A stretch of DNA of 64,000 nt. It comes from Sinorhizobium glycinis (GTDB lineage: Bacteria; Pseudomonadota; Alphaproteobacteria; Rhizobiales; Rhizobiaceae). A program made the position numbers and the translations under genes. Shown here piece after piece: positions 35,666 through 45,043 of this stretch. The DNA is taken from NCBI RefSeq assembly GCF_001651865.1, contig NZ_LPUX01000061.1, forward strand, positions 248,001 to 312,000, in the 5' to 3' direction. Each line of letters starts with the position of its first letter. Position 1 is the stretch's first letter. The notes below the pieces were generated by a model, which was given only the letters and a program-made list of their open reading frames with translations, was not told the origin of the DNA and made no database searches.

Positions 35666-37087
35666 TTAATAAGGAATCAAAACATCTGCTGAGTCGGCCG
35701 AAATCGGCGCCCCCGGCTCGTCGACGAACTCGACGGTCACGCCGGGGCTGACCATCTTGCCGAGCTCGGTCGCGTCCCAGTTGGTCAGCCGGATGCAGCC
35801 GTGGCTCTGGGTCTTGCCGATCTTCGATGGGTCCGGGGTTCCGTGGATACCGTAGGTCGGCCGCGAAAGCGCAATCCAGACCGTACCAACCGGACCGTTC
35901 GGTCCCGGCTGCAGTTGCAGGATCTTGTCGTTTGCGCCCTGCTTGAAATTGATCTTCGGATTGTAGGTGTAACCCGGATCGAAGGCTATCCGCTCGACCG
36001 CAACTGTACCCGACGGTGAAGGCGTATCGGCCGAACCGATGGTCGATGGGTAGGCGGCGATGAGCTTGCCTGTGTCGTCATAGGCGAAGACCTGCTTGCG
36101 ACCCTTGTCGGCGATGATCCGCGCCACCTTGCCCGCTTTGTTCGGGCCGGGGTTGATGACCTTGATCGTGGTGCCCGGGATGGAGAAGTCGACGCCCGGG
36201 TTGAGCTCGCGCAAATAGCCCTCGTCCATGTGGAATTTCTCGCCGAGCATCTCGGCGGTGGACGTGAAGGAAAGATGCGGAAGCTGCGCCTTGTGGGCAT
36301 AGTCTTCAGGGATCGAGGCGACGTAAGGCCCGGCCGCGTCGGCGGCGGTGATCGTATAGGTGGTGATCGGCAGTCCGCCATTGAAGCGCAGCCGCTCGAG
36401 AATGTCCTCGGTATTGTTCGGGTCGAGCTTCTCTCCGGTCGCCTGCTGCCAGGCCTCGATCGCCTTGGTGACGTTCGAGCCCATCTTGCCATCGATGACG
36501 CCGGGCGAGAAACCTTCGCGGTCGAGGAAGACCTGAAGCGCGGTAATTTCGGCGCGCGACTTGCCCTTCATCTCGATCGCCGGCGGCATCGGCTGGCCCA
36601 GCGGGTCCTGGGACTGCGGATCATAGGCGGCCTGCTCTTCGCCGAGCGTCGGCAGGCTGTTCGGAAGTTCTTCGCGCTCCACCGGGGCAGGCGTAGCGTC
36701 ACGGTAACCCGGAACAGTGCCGGTGAATTCGCCGGGCTCGGAATAGCCGTAGCCGCGCTCGCGGCGCTTGGAATAGCTGTCGTCCTCGTATTCGCGGCGG
36801 CGCACGCCATAGCCTTCGTTCGGCACGACCATGGCGACGACATTGCCCCACGGATCCACGAGCACCGTCCGGCCACGGCGGTCGCGCACCGCGTGAACCT
36901 CGTCCGGTCCGGGCATATAATCGAGAATATCGCCCTCGGGAGTAACCAGCATCACATCGCCGTCTCCCCAATAGCCTCCATAGCCCTCCTGGGCGCGTGC
37001 GGGCGCGAGCTCCACGGAGAAAAGGCCGAGTGCGGCGAGAAGCGAAAGTCCGGTGCGGGTCGCTGACACGAGAGAACCTGTTTTCAT
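35666..37087 (-). CDS. L,D-transpeptidase (YkuD) with peptidoglycan-binding domain
   Basis: A 473-residue exported protein. The N-terminus M-K-T-G-S-L followed by a hydrophobic stretch ending A-R-A-Q is a Sec signal peptide. A peptidoglycan-binding-like segment covers about residues 190-240 (A-L-Q-V-F-L-D-R-E-G-F-S-P-G-V-I-D-G). The C-terminal YkuD domain carries G-I-H-G-T-P about 415-420 and S-H-G-C-I-R with catalytic Cys about 431. It would make 3-3 cross-links or attach proteins to peptidoglycan; rhizobia rely heavily on such cross-links. The N-terminal half is Pro/Tyr-rich and low in complexity. Confidence 0.9.
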   Translation of the reverse strand: MKTGSLVSATRTGLSLLAALGLFSVELAPARAQEGYGGYWGDGDVMLVTPEGDILDYMPGPDEVHAVRDRRGRTVLVDPWGNVVAMVVPNEGYGVRRREYEDDSYSKRRERGYGYSEPGEFTGTVPGYRDATPAPVEREELPNSLPTLGEEQAAYDPQSQDPLGQPMPPAIEMKGKSRAEITALQVFLDREGFSPGVIDGKMGSNVTKAIEAWQQATGEKLDPNNTEDILERLRFNGGLPITTYTITAADAAGPYVASIPEDYAHKAQLPHLSFTSTAEMLGEKFHMDEGYLRELNPGVDFSIPGTTIKVINPGPNKAGKVARIIADKGRKQVFAYDDTGKLIAAYPSTIGSADTPSPSGTVAVERIAFDPGYTYNPKINFKQGANDKILQLQPGPNGPVGTVWIALSRPTYGIHGTPDPSKIGKTQSHGCIRLTNWDATELGKMVSPGVTVEFVDEPGAPISADSADVLIPY

Positions 37088-37282
37088 GGTGGCTGCCTTG
37101 CGGCGGTACATACCGATTTCGACGTTAATGTGGAAAAAATGAATTCATTATGAACGATCCCTTAAAATCTCGCTAGGCGAGCTTCCGAGCCGTTGCAACA
37201 CCTACCCCTGGAAGACGGGAACTGCCTTTCCACTCCTTGAATCATAACGCTTTTCTTTCCGGATGGTTCAATTCGGAGGATC

Positions 37283-38197
37283 GTGTCCCAGGGGAAGGGG
37301 CTGCGCTATCATACCCTCGCGATCCGTGATTCTGGGGGCGAACTGGAGACGAGAATGCAGACCTTCCTAGGCCCCGATAGTGGCGTGGAGAGCCATCTTC
37401 TGTTTGACCGTTCCTCGGCGCTCGACATTGCCGCCTTCGTCACGGCGGGCATTGACCTGTCCCCGGGGGACGCGATCCCCTCCGACGGCGACGCACGGAT
37501 CGATCGTGCGCTGGCGGGGTTTCTTTTCACCTGTGGTCCCGACCATATCCGCCATCCGGAGCCGGTGGAGGGGCGTGGCGATCACGTGTGCTATCCATTG
37601 CACGGTTCCCTTTCGGGTACGCCGGTCACTCGGGCGGAGATGTCCCCTGATGGTTTGCGCTGCTCGGCGTTCACGGAAGTCGATCTCGCATGCGGCGGCA
37701 GGGCGGCGATCGAGCGGGTTTGGCAAGTCGACGAGAATGGGCATGGCGTGATGCTCAAGGACCGCGTCGTCAACATCGGCGCTTCCGCCTTCGCGCCGAT
37801 GATGATGTATCACATGAACATCGCCGGCCGACTGGTCGGCGATGAAACACGGATCGAAAGCCTTTCGCTTGAAGACGGATCGCTTGCCTGGCGCTTTGGC
37901 GAGGGGCAGAGCGCACATTTCTGCCTTCCAGCCTTCGCCGGCGCCGACCGATGGTCGGAGGTTTCGCTTTGCTCGCTGCCGGGCCTTCGGGGACGCTCCC
38001 TCCATGTCCGGTTCCGAGCCGACACGCTGCCGTTCCTGCAGATGTGGCGCTGCCAGCGCGGCGGTGCGGACGTCATCAGCATCGAGCCGGCATCGCATCG
38101 CCTGGCGCGGCGGACGGAGCTTTCCGCGAGAGGCGAGCTCGATTTCATGGAGCCCGGTCAGTCACGCAATTACGCGCTCGCCTTCCAGGCCGCCTGA
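37283..38197 (+). CDS. DUF4432 / aldose-1-epimerase-like protein
   Basis: A 304-residue cytosolic protein of the DUF4432 group, which has a galactose-mutarotase-like beta-sandwich fold. The GTG start follows GGAGGA. Visible landmarks: R-I-D-R-A-L-A-G-F-L-F-T-C-G about residues 73-86, Y-P-L-H-G-S about 106-111 with a His placed like the mutarotase site, and M-M-M-Y-H-M-N about 173-179. Family members often sit with sugar catabolic genes, but none lies here. The exact substrate is unknown. Confidence 0.78.
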   Translation: MSQGKGLRYHTLAIRDSGGELETRMQTFLGPDSGVESHLLFDRSSALDIAAFVTAGIDLSPGDAIPSDGDARIDRALAGFLFTCGPDHIRHPEPVEGRGDHVCYPLHGSLSGTPVTRAEMSPDGLRCSAFTEVDLACGGRAAIERVWQVDENGHGVMLKDRVVNIGASAFAPMMMYHMNIAGRLVGDETRIESLSLEDGSLAWRFGEGQSAHFCLPAFAGADRWSEVSLCSLPGLRGRSLHVRFRADTLPFLQMWRCQRGGADVISIEPASHRLARRTELSARGELDFMEPGQSRNYALAFQAA

Positions 38198-38269
38198 AGT
38201 GCTCGGCAATTGACGTGGCCGGGCGTGCGGCCTACACCAAGACAAAGTTACTCGTGAGGAAACGTCACC

Positions 38270-38608
38270 ATGGACATTCGCCAGATCAACGATGAGTACT
38301 CGGTCTCCGGCCAGATCACGGTCGAAGACCTCGACGAGATCAAGGCGCTCGGCTTCAAGTCCATCGTCTGCCACCGTCCGGATTTCGAGGCTCCCGACCA
38401 GCCGACTTTCGACGCGATCGCCGCACGCGCCGAGGAACTCGGCCTGGATATTGCTCATATCCCGGTCGGCCCCATGGGTGTGACGGCCGACGCCGTTACC
38501 CGCATGGTCGACGCACTCGACGAATTCCAGCGCCCGATGCTCGGCTATTGCCGTTCCGGCGCTCGCTCCACTGCCGTCTACCAGCAGACACAGCACATTC
38601 GCAGCTAG
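38270..38608 (+). CDS. TIGR01244 / DUF442 sulfur transferase-like phosphatase-fold protein
   Basis: A 112-residue small protein of the DUF442 (beta-lactamase-hydrolase-like, Blh N-domain) family. The active-site loop C-R-S-G-A-R-S (Cys 94) has the rhodanese/PTP-like pattern and comes after strand M-L-G-Y. Related proteins act in sulfide or persulfide metabolism. Here it stands alone without a metallo-beta-lactamase partner, so it may serve as a sulfur carrier. The start is preceded by GAGGAAA. Confidence 0.82.
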   Translation: MDIRQINDEYSVSGQITVEDLDEIKALGFKSIVCHRPDFEAPDQPTFDAIAARAEELGLDIAHIPVGPMGVTADAVTRMVDALDEFQRPMLGYCRSGARSTAVYQQTQHIRS

Positions 38609-38717
38609 GCCCGCCCGGCGATCGATCGTTCGTTTGGCGGCAAAAGTCGGACAGGCGAATGGCCGCTTTTCACTGTCTCCCACCCATATTTGGTGCTATA
38701 TTGAATCTGTTCGATCG

Positions 38718-38779
38718 AGGGCGCCGGCGCCCTGTGAAGATCGTTCGCTTGGAGCGCGCTTGGCCCAAACAAGCGCGCT
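38718..38779. other. Two strong hairpins in a gene-free stretch
   Basis: AGGGCGCCGGCGCCCT (38718-38733) is a perfect 16-base palindrome. A stem AGCGCGCTTG / CAAGCGCGCT (38753-38779) with a 7-base loop follows and leads into TTTCGCATTT. The 270-base stretch between the DUF442 gene and the small gene at 38882 holds no other evident gene. The second hairpin could terminate an upstream transcript or a small RNA. Confidence 0.4.
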
Positions 38780-38881
38780 TTCGCATTTCAGACGCCGTTC
38801 CCGCTTGTCGCGCAAATGTTTGACGTCGCCGTCCCGTCGGAGGTGCGAGCTCTCGGCGGGCAGCTTTTGAGGACATCGGCC

Positions 38882-39088
38882 ATGGATCCCTTCAATAGCT
38901 TCAGAGACTATCCGATCCTTCCCGGCCACGTAGCGATGCTTGAGGGCCTTTTGAACAGGGCGCTGGCAGAGCGCAATGTGTCGATCGGCAGCGAGGAGGC
39001 CGACCAACTCGCCAGGAAGATCGTCAAGCTTTATCAGATCGGGGTCAAAGAGCCGGACCAGCTTTGGGAGATGATCCGGACAGTCTAA
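38882..39088 (+). CDS. Small conserved-looking hypothetical protein, 68 residues
   Basis: Short cytosolic protein beginning M-D-P-F-N-S-F. It is rich in Glu, Leu and Ala with predicted helices and no membrane segment or signal. An in-frame GTG/TTG-type extension back to 38816 runs through hairpin DNA and is less likely. The weakly acidic, helical make-up is like small rhizobial proteins of unknown function. It converges with the ThDP enzyme gene. I do not recognise a family. Confidence 0.6.
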   Translation: MDPFNSFRDYPILPGHVAMLEGLLNRALAERNVSIGSEEADQLARKIVKLYQIGVKEPDQLWEMIRTV

Positions 39089-39154
39089 AAGCGCCAGGAA
39101 GTGCCGGCGCCCGCTCCGCGCCGGGCTCCATTTTTGGACCCCCGTCTTTTCCCC

Positions 39155-40801
39155 TCAGCCCTTGCGTATTTCACTCAGCGTCCGCGTCGGCGTGATCGCC
39201 TCCCGGTCGAGCTTGATCTCGACGATCGCCGGTTTGCCGCTGGCACGCGCTCTCAGGAAAGCGTCCGCGAACTCTTCCGTGCGCTCGACTGTCTCGCCAT
39301 GGCCGCCATAGGCGCGGGCAAGCGACGCAAAATCTGGATTTGTCAGGTCCGTGGCGCTGACGCGGCCGGGATATTCCCGCTCCTGATGCATGCGGATCGT
39401 GCCGTAGATGCCGTTGTTGATGACGAGCACGATGATCGGCAGGTTGTAGCGGATTGCTGTGGCGAATTCCTGGCCATGCATGAGGAAACAGCCGTCACCG
39501 GCAAAGCAGATGACTTCACGGTCTCGGTGGAGGTGTTTCGCCGCGACCGCGGCCGGCAGGCCGTAGCCCATCGAGCCGGATGCAGGCGCGGCTTGCGTGC
39601 CGTAGCGGCGGAAGCGGTGGAAGCGATGCAGCCATGTGGCGTAATTGCCGGCGCCGTTGGTAAAGATCGTGTCCGGTGCGGTATGGGCCTCGATCCAGTT
39701 CATGATCGGTCCCATCTGCACCTCGCCCGGTCCCGTCTCCGGCGGTGTCGACCACTTGACATAGGTTTCGTGCATGGCGGCCGTGCGTTGCGCCCAGACC
39801 GGCTTGGCGGCGGGCTCTACGTCGGCCAGCGCCGCGACGAAATCGCGCGGGCTCGCGACGATCGCCAGGTCCGGCCGATAGACGCGGCCGAGTTCCGACG
39901 GATCGGGATGAACATGCACCAGCGTCTGCTTCGGATAGGGCACGTCGAGGAGGGTGTAGGAGGAGGAGGGCATCTCCGAGAAGCGCCCGCCCAGAAGCAG
40001 GACGAGATCGGCCTCCGTGATTTCCTTCGCCAGCGCTGGATTGACGCCGATGCCGACATCGCCGGCATACATCGGATGCAGGTGGTCGAAGAGCATTTGG
40101 CGGCGGAAGGAGCAGCCGACCGGAAGATGCCAGCGTTCGGCGAAACGCTGGAGATCGGCAACGCTTTCGACCGACCAGCGCGTGCCGCCGAGAATCGCGA
40201 TCGGCCGTTTGGCGTCCGAGAGGAGCGCCGCAAAGCGGGCGATCTGGCTTGGCCCCGGATGGCCTTCGACGGGCTGGTAGGGGCGTGCGGCGGGGGCTTC
40301 CGTGTTCTCGGTGAGCATGTCCTCTGGCAGCGTCAGCACCACCGGGCCGGGACGGCCGGAGGTCGCGACGGCAAAGGCACGTGTCACGAATTCAGGGATC
40401 CGGGCCGGATCGTCGATCTCGCCCATCCATTTTGCCACCTCGGTCAGGGCGCGGCGATATTCGATCTCCTGAAAAGCCTCGCGTTCGCGGGCGTCGCGCT
40501 GCACCTGGCCGATGAAGAGGATCATCGGCACCGAATCCTGGCGGGCAACATGGAGCCCGGCCGAGGCATTGGTGGCGCCGGGGCCACGCGTGACCATGCA
40601 GATACCCGGTTCGCCCGTCAGCCGGCCCCAGGTATCCGCCATCATCGCCGCACCGCCTTCCTGGCGGCAGACGACGATGTCGATGTCGGTGTCGTAGAGC
40701 GCATCGAGAACGGCCAGATAGCTTTCGCCCGGCACGCAGGAGATGCGCCTCACACCGTTTGCGACCAGCGCCTCGACCACCAGTTGCCCACCCGTTTTCA
40801 T
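39155..40801 (-). CDS. Thiamine diphosphate-binding protein, acetolactate synthase-like
   Basis: A 548-residue ThDP enzyme with three domains of the acetohydroxyacid synthase/glyoxylate carboligase/benzoylformate decarboxylase superfamily. The N-terminal Pyr domain has the catalytic Glu in V-P-G-E-S-Y about residues 25-30. The central domain includes G-G-T-R-W about 209-213. The C-terminal PP domain has G-D-G-C-F-L-M...N-N-G-I-Y-G about 424-455. No small regulatory subunit gene is adjacent, so it is probably not the biosynthetic IlvB. The ATG at 40801 follows GGGAGG. The substrate is unknown. Confidence 0.85.
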   Translation of the reverse strand: MKTGGQLVVEALVANGVRRISCVPGESYLAVLDALYDTDIDIVVCRQEGGAAMMADTWGRLTGEPGICMVTRGPGATNASAGLHVARQDSVPMILFIGQVQRDAREREAFQEIEYRRALTEVAKWMGEIDDPARIPEFVTRAFAVATSGRPGPVVLTLPEDMLTENTEAPAARPYQPVEGHPGPSQIARFAALLSDAKRPIAILGGTRWSVESVADLQRFAERWHLPVGCSFRRQMLFDHLHPMYAGDVGIGVNPALAKEITEADLVLLLGGRFSEMPSSSYTLLDVPYPKQTLVHVHPDPSELGRVYRPDLAIVASPRDFVAALADVEPAAKPVWAQRTAAMHETYVKWSTPPETGPGEVQMGPIMNWIEAHTAPDTIFTNGAGNYATWLHRFHRFRRYGTQAAPASGSMGYGLPAAVAAKHLHRDREVICFAGDGCFLMHGQEFATAIRYNLPIIVLVINNGIYGTIRMHQEREYPGRVSATDLTNPDFASLARAYGGHGETVERTEEFADAFLRARASGKPAIVEIKLDREAITPTRTLSEIRKG

Positions 40802-40902
40802 GCCGGCACCTCCCAATGCTTATCCGCGTTTCGGAATTCAGATCGCCCCCGGCACCAGTGCTTGCCGTGTTCGCGAGGCGGCCATTCCGCAACTCCACTC
40901 CG

Positions 40903-41871
40903 TCATGATCGTTCGCTTGCGCGACTTTCGGCCCCGATCGCTTTCAGGCACCAGCGGGCGAAATCGTCCGTCGCCATCTCGCGACCGATCTCGTTCAGGG
41001 TTTCGTGGCGCATTCCCTGATAGATTGTCACGGTCACATCAGTCATGCCACGCGCCTTCATCCGCCGGCCGAGCCAACTGATCGCGTCCCCATTCTCAGT
41101 CGAAGGATCGGCGCTGCCACCGACCAGATGGACCGGCAATTTGGCGGGCAGGCGGGCAAGCCGCTCTGGGCGGGCGCCGGCAAAGGCAAATTCGAAAACA
41201 TCGGTCCAGAGCGACACGCTGGCATCGAAGCCGCAAAGCGGATCGGCGATATATTTGGCGACTTCATCCTCGTCGCGCGAAAGCCAGTCGAAATCGGTCT
41301 TCCGAGCGGCAACGGCCTTGCACCAGGCGCCGAAGGTGAGCTTCGACAGCAGCGGGCTCGGTACGTCCGAGCCCTTCAGCATTCGTTCGATCGCGAGGAT
41401 GACCTGGCCGCCCCGGCCGGCAAGTCCGGGGCGGAAGTTGGAGTTCCAGACGGCCAGCGCGTCATAGAGTTCGGGATCCGCCTCGGCGGCATTGAGGGCG
41501 ATCAGTCCGCCCATCGAGTGGCCGAAGAGCAGGACCGGCAGGCCGGGATGATTGGCGACGGCCATCTCGCGAATGCAGCGCAGGTCGGCGATCACCTTCT
41601 CGAAGCCGCCGCGCGGGGAGAATTGGCCGAGCAGCGCATCCGGCGCGCGGCTTACCCCGTGGCCGCGATGGTCGTGTGCGTAGACATGGAAACCATGCTT
41701 GGCCATGGCTTCGGCAAAGCGGGCGTAGCGGCCGGAATGCTCGGCAAGCCCATGGCTGATCAGCAGAATGCCTCGCGCAGCATCTGGCGCCGGCCAGTGG
41801 CGCCAGGCGAGCGTCGCGCCCGTCGGGCTCTGCAGCGTCCTTACCTCACCGAACATGCCTCGCTCCAACAT
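40903..41871 (-). CDS. Alpha/beta hydrolase, monoacylglycerol lipase/lysophospholipase-like
   Basis: About 322 residues. The serine-hydrolase fold shows an oxyanion segment S-H-G-L-A-E-H-S-G-R-Y about residues 37-47, the H-D-H-R-G-H-G motif about 70-76, and the nucleophile elbow G-H-S-M-G-G with Ser about 117. This pattern is that of PldB/monoacylglycerol lipases acting on lysophospholipids or monoglycerides. No signal peptide is visible. An ATG at 41931 is in frame; the ATG at 41871 (M-L-E-R-G-M) or 41856 fits better with homologues. Confidence 0.83.
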   Translation of the reverse strand: MLERGMFGEVRTLQSPTGATLAWRHWPAPDAARGILLISHGLAEHSGRYARFAEAMAKHGFHVYAHDHRGHGVSRAPDALLGQFSPRGGFEKVIADLRCIREMAVANHPGLPVLLFGHSMGGLIALNAAEADPELYDALAVWNSNFRPGLAGRGGQVILAIERMLKGSDVPSPLLSKLTFGAWCKAVAARKTDFDWLSRDEDEVAKYIADPLCGFDASVSLWTDVFEFAFAGARPERLARLPAKLPVHLVGGSADPSTENGDAISWLGRRMKARGMTDVTVTIYQGMRHETLNEIGREMATDDFARWCLKAIGAESRASERS

Positions 41872-42099
41872 ATCCTCAGATCCAAAATGCACTCGCCAAC
41901 CCGGCATTTGCGGTGGACGGGCGACTCTCATCCGCTCAACAGACCGCGAGATTTCAAATCGATTTGGCTGACAAAGGCAATCGCTGCTTGTTGCTTCTTG
42001 CGCATGAGATCAGAACGAATCCGGACAGGCATATTAGGGGTTGCAAGTTTCCCGCTTTTGTTATTAGTTTGTTCCTGTTTTGTTTTGACGGAGGCCATT

Positions 42100-42873
42100 A
42101 TGGCAGTGCGGTCTATGGTGCAGGTGCTGAGAGTTGCGACGCTTGCCGTGGGGTTGGGGCTGTCGTCCCTCGCCGCGGCAGAGGAGGCGCCGGGTGAAGA
42201 GGCGACGACAGCTTCGGAAATCGGAACGACGCAATATGTGCTGGCGGTCAGCTGGCAGCCAGGCTTTTGCGAGACGCGTCCGACGCGCAAGGAGTGCGTG
42301 GACCAGACTTCCGACCGGTTCGACGCGACGCATTTCTCGCTCCACGGCCTTTGGCCCTTGAAGAAGAGCTATTGCGGCGTCGAGGCGGAGTTGAAGACCC
42401 AGGACCGCAAGGGCGCCTGGCTCGATCTGCCGAAGCTTGCCATGGCCGACGAGACCGCCGCGCGTCTCATCGTCGCCATGCCGGGTGTGAAGTCCGGCCT
42501 CGACCGGCACCAATGGCTGCGCAGCGGCACCTGCCAGACCGACAACGCCGAGGACTATTTCACGCTGCAGCTTCGTCTTCTCGACGAGCTGAACGCATCG
42601 GCGGTGAGAGCGCTCTTTGCCGACAAGATCGGTTCGGAGATTGGCGAGCAGCAGATCAAGGCGGCCTTCGACCGGAGCTTCGGGGCAGGGGCCGGTGATC
42701 GGGTGCGCATGCGCTGCCAGACCGTCGGCGGCCGCAGCGTGATCACCGGACTGACCATCGGACTTTCCGGCGACCTCTCGGGCAAGGCTGATCTCGCGGG
42801 CCTCATAAAGGCGGCTGGGCCGACCGAGTTCAAATGTGCCAAGGGGATCGCCGACGCAGCCGGGCGAGGCTAA
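42100..42873 (+). CDS. Exported RNase T2 family protein with altered catalytic motif
   Basis: A 257-residue protein with a signal peptide (hydrophobic segment about residues 8-27 ending A-A-A-E). It has the RNase T2 conserved region CAS I F-S-L-H-G-L-W-P (His 82) and a second region H-Q-W-L-R-S-G-T-C about 137-145. Canonical CAS II is H-E-W-x-K-H-G-T-C, where Glu and the second His are catalytic; here they read Gln and Ser. Several cysteines remain for disulfides. The enzyme would act in the periplasm or outside the cell, but activity may be reduced or altered. The ATG at 42100 follows GGAGG; the frame is open further upstream without coding features. Confidence 0.85.
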   Translation: MAVRSMVQVLRVATLAVGLGLSSLAAAEEAPGEEATTASEIGTTQYVLAVSWQPGFCETRPTRKECVDQTSDRFDATHFSLHGLWPLKKSYCGVEAELKTQDRKGAWLDLPKLAMADETAARLIVAMPGVKSGLDRHQWLRSGTCQTDNAEDYFTLQLRLLDELNASAVRALFADKIGSEIGEQQIKAAFDRSFGAGAGDRVRMRCQTVGGRSVITGLTIGLSGDLSGKADLAGLIKAAGPTEFKCAKGIADAAGRG

Positions 42874-42990
42874 ACGGGAGGCTTATCGCAGCGAAGGGAC
42901 GGCGCGGGCGAGGCCTTTGGCGATTGCCCCGCCACCATAATTCGCCTACATAGCGGGCAAATTTTCCCTTCCGATGCGGAGCATTCCTTT

Positions 42991-44640
42991 ATGGCACGTC
43001 AGTTTATCTACCACATGGCCGGGCTCAACAAGGCCTACGGCAACAAGAAGGTGCTGGAGAACATCCATCTGTCGTTCTACCCGGACGCCAAGATCGGCAT
43101 TCTCGGCCCCAACGGCGCCGGTAAGTCGACCGTTCTCAGGATCATGGCCGGGCTCGACCACGAATATACCGGCGAAGCCTGGGTCGCCGAAGGCGCGACC
43201 GTCGGCTATCTGCCGCAGGAGCCGCAGCTCGATGCGCAGAAGAACGTGCTCGAGAACGTCATGGAAGGGGTTGCCGCGAAAAAGGCGATCATCGACCGCT
43301 ACAACGAACTGATGATGAACTATTCCGACGAGACGGCGGAAGAGGGCGCGAAGCTCCAGGACATCATCGACAGCCAGAACCTCTGGGACCTTGACAGCCA
43401 GGTCGAGATGGCGATGGACGCGCTACGCTGCCCGCCGGGCGACGCCGAGGTCACCAATCTGTCGGGCGGTGAGAAGCGCCGCGTCGCCCTCTGCAAGCTG
43501 CTCTTGTCGCAGCCGGACCTGCTGCTCCTCGACGAACCGACCAACCATCTCGATGCCGAGACGATCGCGTGGCTCGAAAAGCACCTGCGCGAATATCCGG
43601 GCGCCGTGCTGATGATCACGCACGACCGCTACTTCCTCGACAACGTCACGGGCTGGATTCTCGAGCTCGACCGCGGCCGCGGCATTCCCTATGAGGGCAA
43701 CTATTCCGCCTACCTGCAGGCAAAAGCCAAGCGCATGGCTCAGGAGGGCCGGGAAGAGGCGACCCGCCAGAAAGCCATCAGCCGCGAGCAGGAGTGGATC
43801 GCCTCGAGCCCCAAGGCCCGTCAGGCGAAGTCGAAGGCGCGTATCCGCGCCTATGACGAGCTGGTCAAGGCGGCGGCCGACCGGCGTCCGGGCGACGCGC
43901 AGATCATCATTCCGGTCGGCGAGCGGCTCGGCCAGGTGGTCATCGAAGCGGACAACATCTCCAAGGGCTATGACGATCAGTTGCTGATCGAGGGGCTGAG
44001 CTTCAAGCTGCCGCCGGGCGGCATCGTCGGCGTCATCGGCCCGAACGGCGCCGGCAAGACGACGCTTTTCCGGATGATCACCGGCCAGGAGCAGCCGGAA
44101 GAGGGCGCGTTCCGCATCGGCGAGAGCGTGCAGCTCGGCTATGTCGACCAGAGCCGCGATGCGCTCGATGGCAACAAGACGGTGTGGGAGGAGATCTCCG
44201 GCGGCAACGACGTCATCAAGCTCGGCAAGCACGAGGTCAATTCGCGGGCCTACTGCTCGTCCTTCAATTTCAAGGGCGGTGACCAGCAGCAGAAGGTCGG
44301 CACGCTCTCCGGCGGTCAGCGCAACCGCGTGCACCTCGCCAAGATGCTGAAGTCCGGCGGAAACGTCATCCTGCTCGACGAGCCGACCAACGACCTCGAC
44401 ACCGAGACGCTGGCCGCGCTCGAGGATGCGCTCGAAAACTTCGCCGGATGCGCGGTGATCATCAGCCACGACCGCATGTTCCTCGATCGGCTCGCGACCC
44501 ACATCCTCTCCTTCGAGGGCGACAGCCACGTCGAGTGGTTCGAAGGCAACTTCGAGGACTACGAGAAGGACAAGATCCGCCGCCTCGGCCCGGACTCGGT
44601 CAACCCGAAGCGGGTGACGTACAAGCGCCTCACGCGGTAA
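42991..44640 (+). CDS. ettA: Energy-dependent translational throttle protein EttA (ABC-F ATPase)
   Basis: A 549-residue cytosolic ABC-F protein with two ATPase domains and no membrane part. Walker A motifs are G-P-N-G-A-G-K-S-T about residues 38-46 and G-P-N-G-A-G-K-T-T about 350-358. Signatures are L-S-G-G-E-K-R-R about 161-168 and L-S-G-G-Q-R-N-R about 441-448, with [10 protein letters not shown] and [11 protein letters not shown] Walker B regions. EttA binds the ribosomal E site and tunes initiation by energy state. Length and motifs match EttA, including the C-terminal R-R-L-G-P-D-S...R-V-T-Y-K-R-L-T-R. Confidence 0.95.
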   Translation: MARQFIYHMAGLNKAYGNKKVLENIHLSFYPDAKIGILGPNGAGKSTVLRIMAGLDHEYTGEAWVAEGATVGYLPQEPQLDAQKNVLENVMEGVAAKKAIIDRYNELMMNYSDETAEEGAKLQDIIDSQNLWDLDSQVEMAMDALRCPPGDAEVTNLSGGEKRRVALCKLLLSQPDLLLLDEPTNHLDAETIAWLEKHLREYPGAVLMITHDRYFLDNVTGWILELDRGRGIPYEGNYSAYLQAKAKRMAQEGREEATRQKAISREQEWIASSPKARQAKSKARIRAYDELVKAAADRRPGDAQIIIPVGERLGQVVIEADNISKGYDDQLLIEGLSFKLPPGGIVGVIGPNGAGKTTLFRMITGQEQPEEGAFRIGESVQLGYVDQSRDALDGNKTVWEEISGGNDVIKLGKHEVNSRAYCSSFNFKGGDQQQKVGTLSGGQRNRVHLAKMLKSGGNVILLDEPTNDLDTETLAALEDALENFAGCAVIISHDRMFLDRLATHILSFEGDSHVEWFEGNFEDYEKDKIRRLGPDSVNPKRVTYKRLTR

Positions 44641-44708
44641 GGCGGCCGCGGGGGCCTGCCGTCGCCATGGGGCGGGTCTTGACTGCGCAGCCGACCTTGC
44701 GCTTCATC

Positions 44709-44866
44709 CGCCCTCATTCCTGTGCCTGTCACAGGAATCCAGCGCGCCCAAGTCCTTGGGTGCAGGAAACGTGTTGCGCTCCGTACAGCACTCTCATTTC
44801 CCCGAGTCATTCACGGCGCCGACGCGCCGTGGTTGGATTCCTGTGACAAGCACAGGAATGAGGGCG
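44709..44866. repeat. MITE-like element with 33-base inverted arms
   Basis: Arms at 44709-44741 and 44834-44866 are inverted copies with one mismatch, each containing its own hairpin ATTCCTGTG...CACAGGAAT. The 158-base element lies in the 400-base gap between ettA and the SahR-like gene, which holds no gene. Confidence 0.82.
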
Positions 44867-45005
44867 AAAGGCGTACCTTCGGCCCCGAGAACCAGACGTG
44901 CGCCTCGCAGTCTTCGGCGACGCCTGAAATTTTCCGGCCGCCTATCTTCTCTCCGCCATCTCCTTGCCCTCCCGCGCAAATCCCGCTTGCGTGTCTTTCG
45001 CAAAT

Positions 45006-45027
45006 CACATAAACATATCTTTATGTG
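45006..45027. promoter_or_regulatory. SahR-type operator upstream of the sahR-metF operon
   Basis: CACATAAA-N6-TTTATGTG is a perfect 8-base inverted repeat ending 16 bases before the start of the ArsR/methyltransferase gene. Its A/T-rich centre and ACATAAA-type arms agree with the SahR sites I know from other Proteobacteria, and autoregulation is expected. Confidence 0.7.
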
Positions 45028-45043
45028 TTGATGAGGATCGGCA

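Noticed and set aside
39101..41020. 639-codon open frame on the plus strand
   Set aside because: It runs antisense to the well-supported ThDP enzyme gene and into the lipase gene. The translation has no domain and is rich in Arg/His/Ala as expected from high-GC antisense frames.
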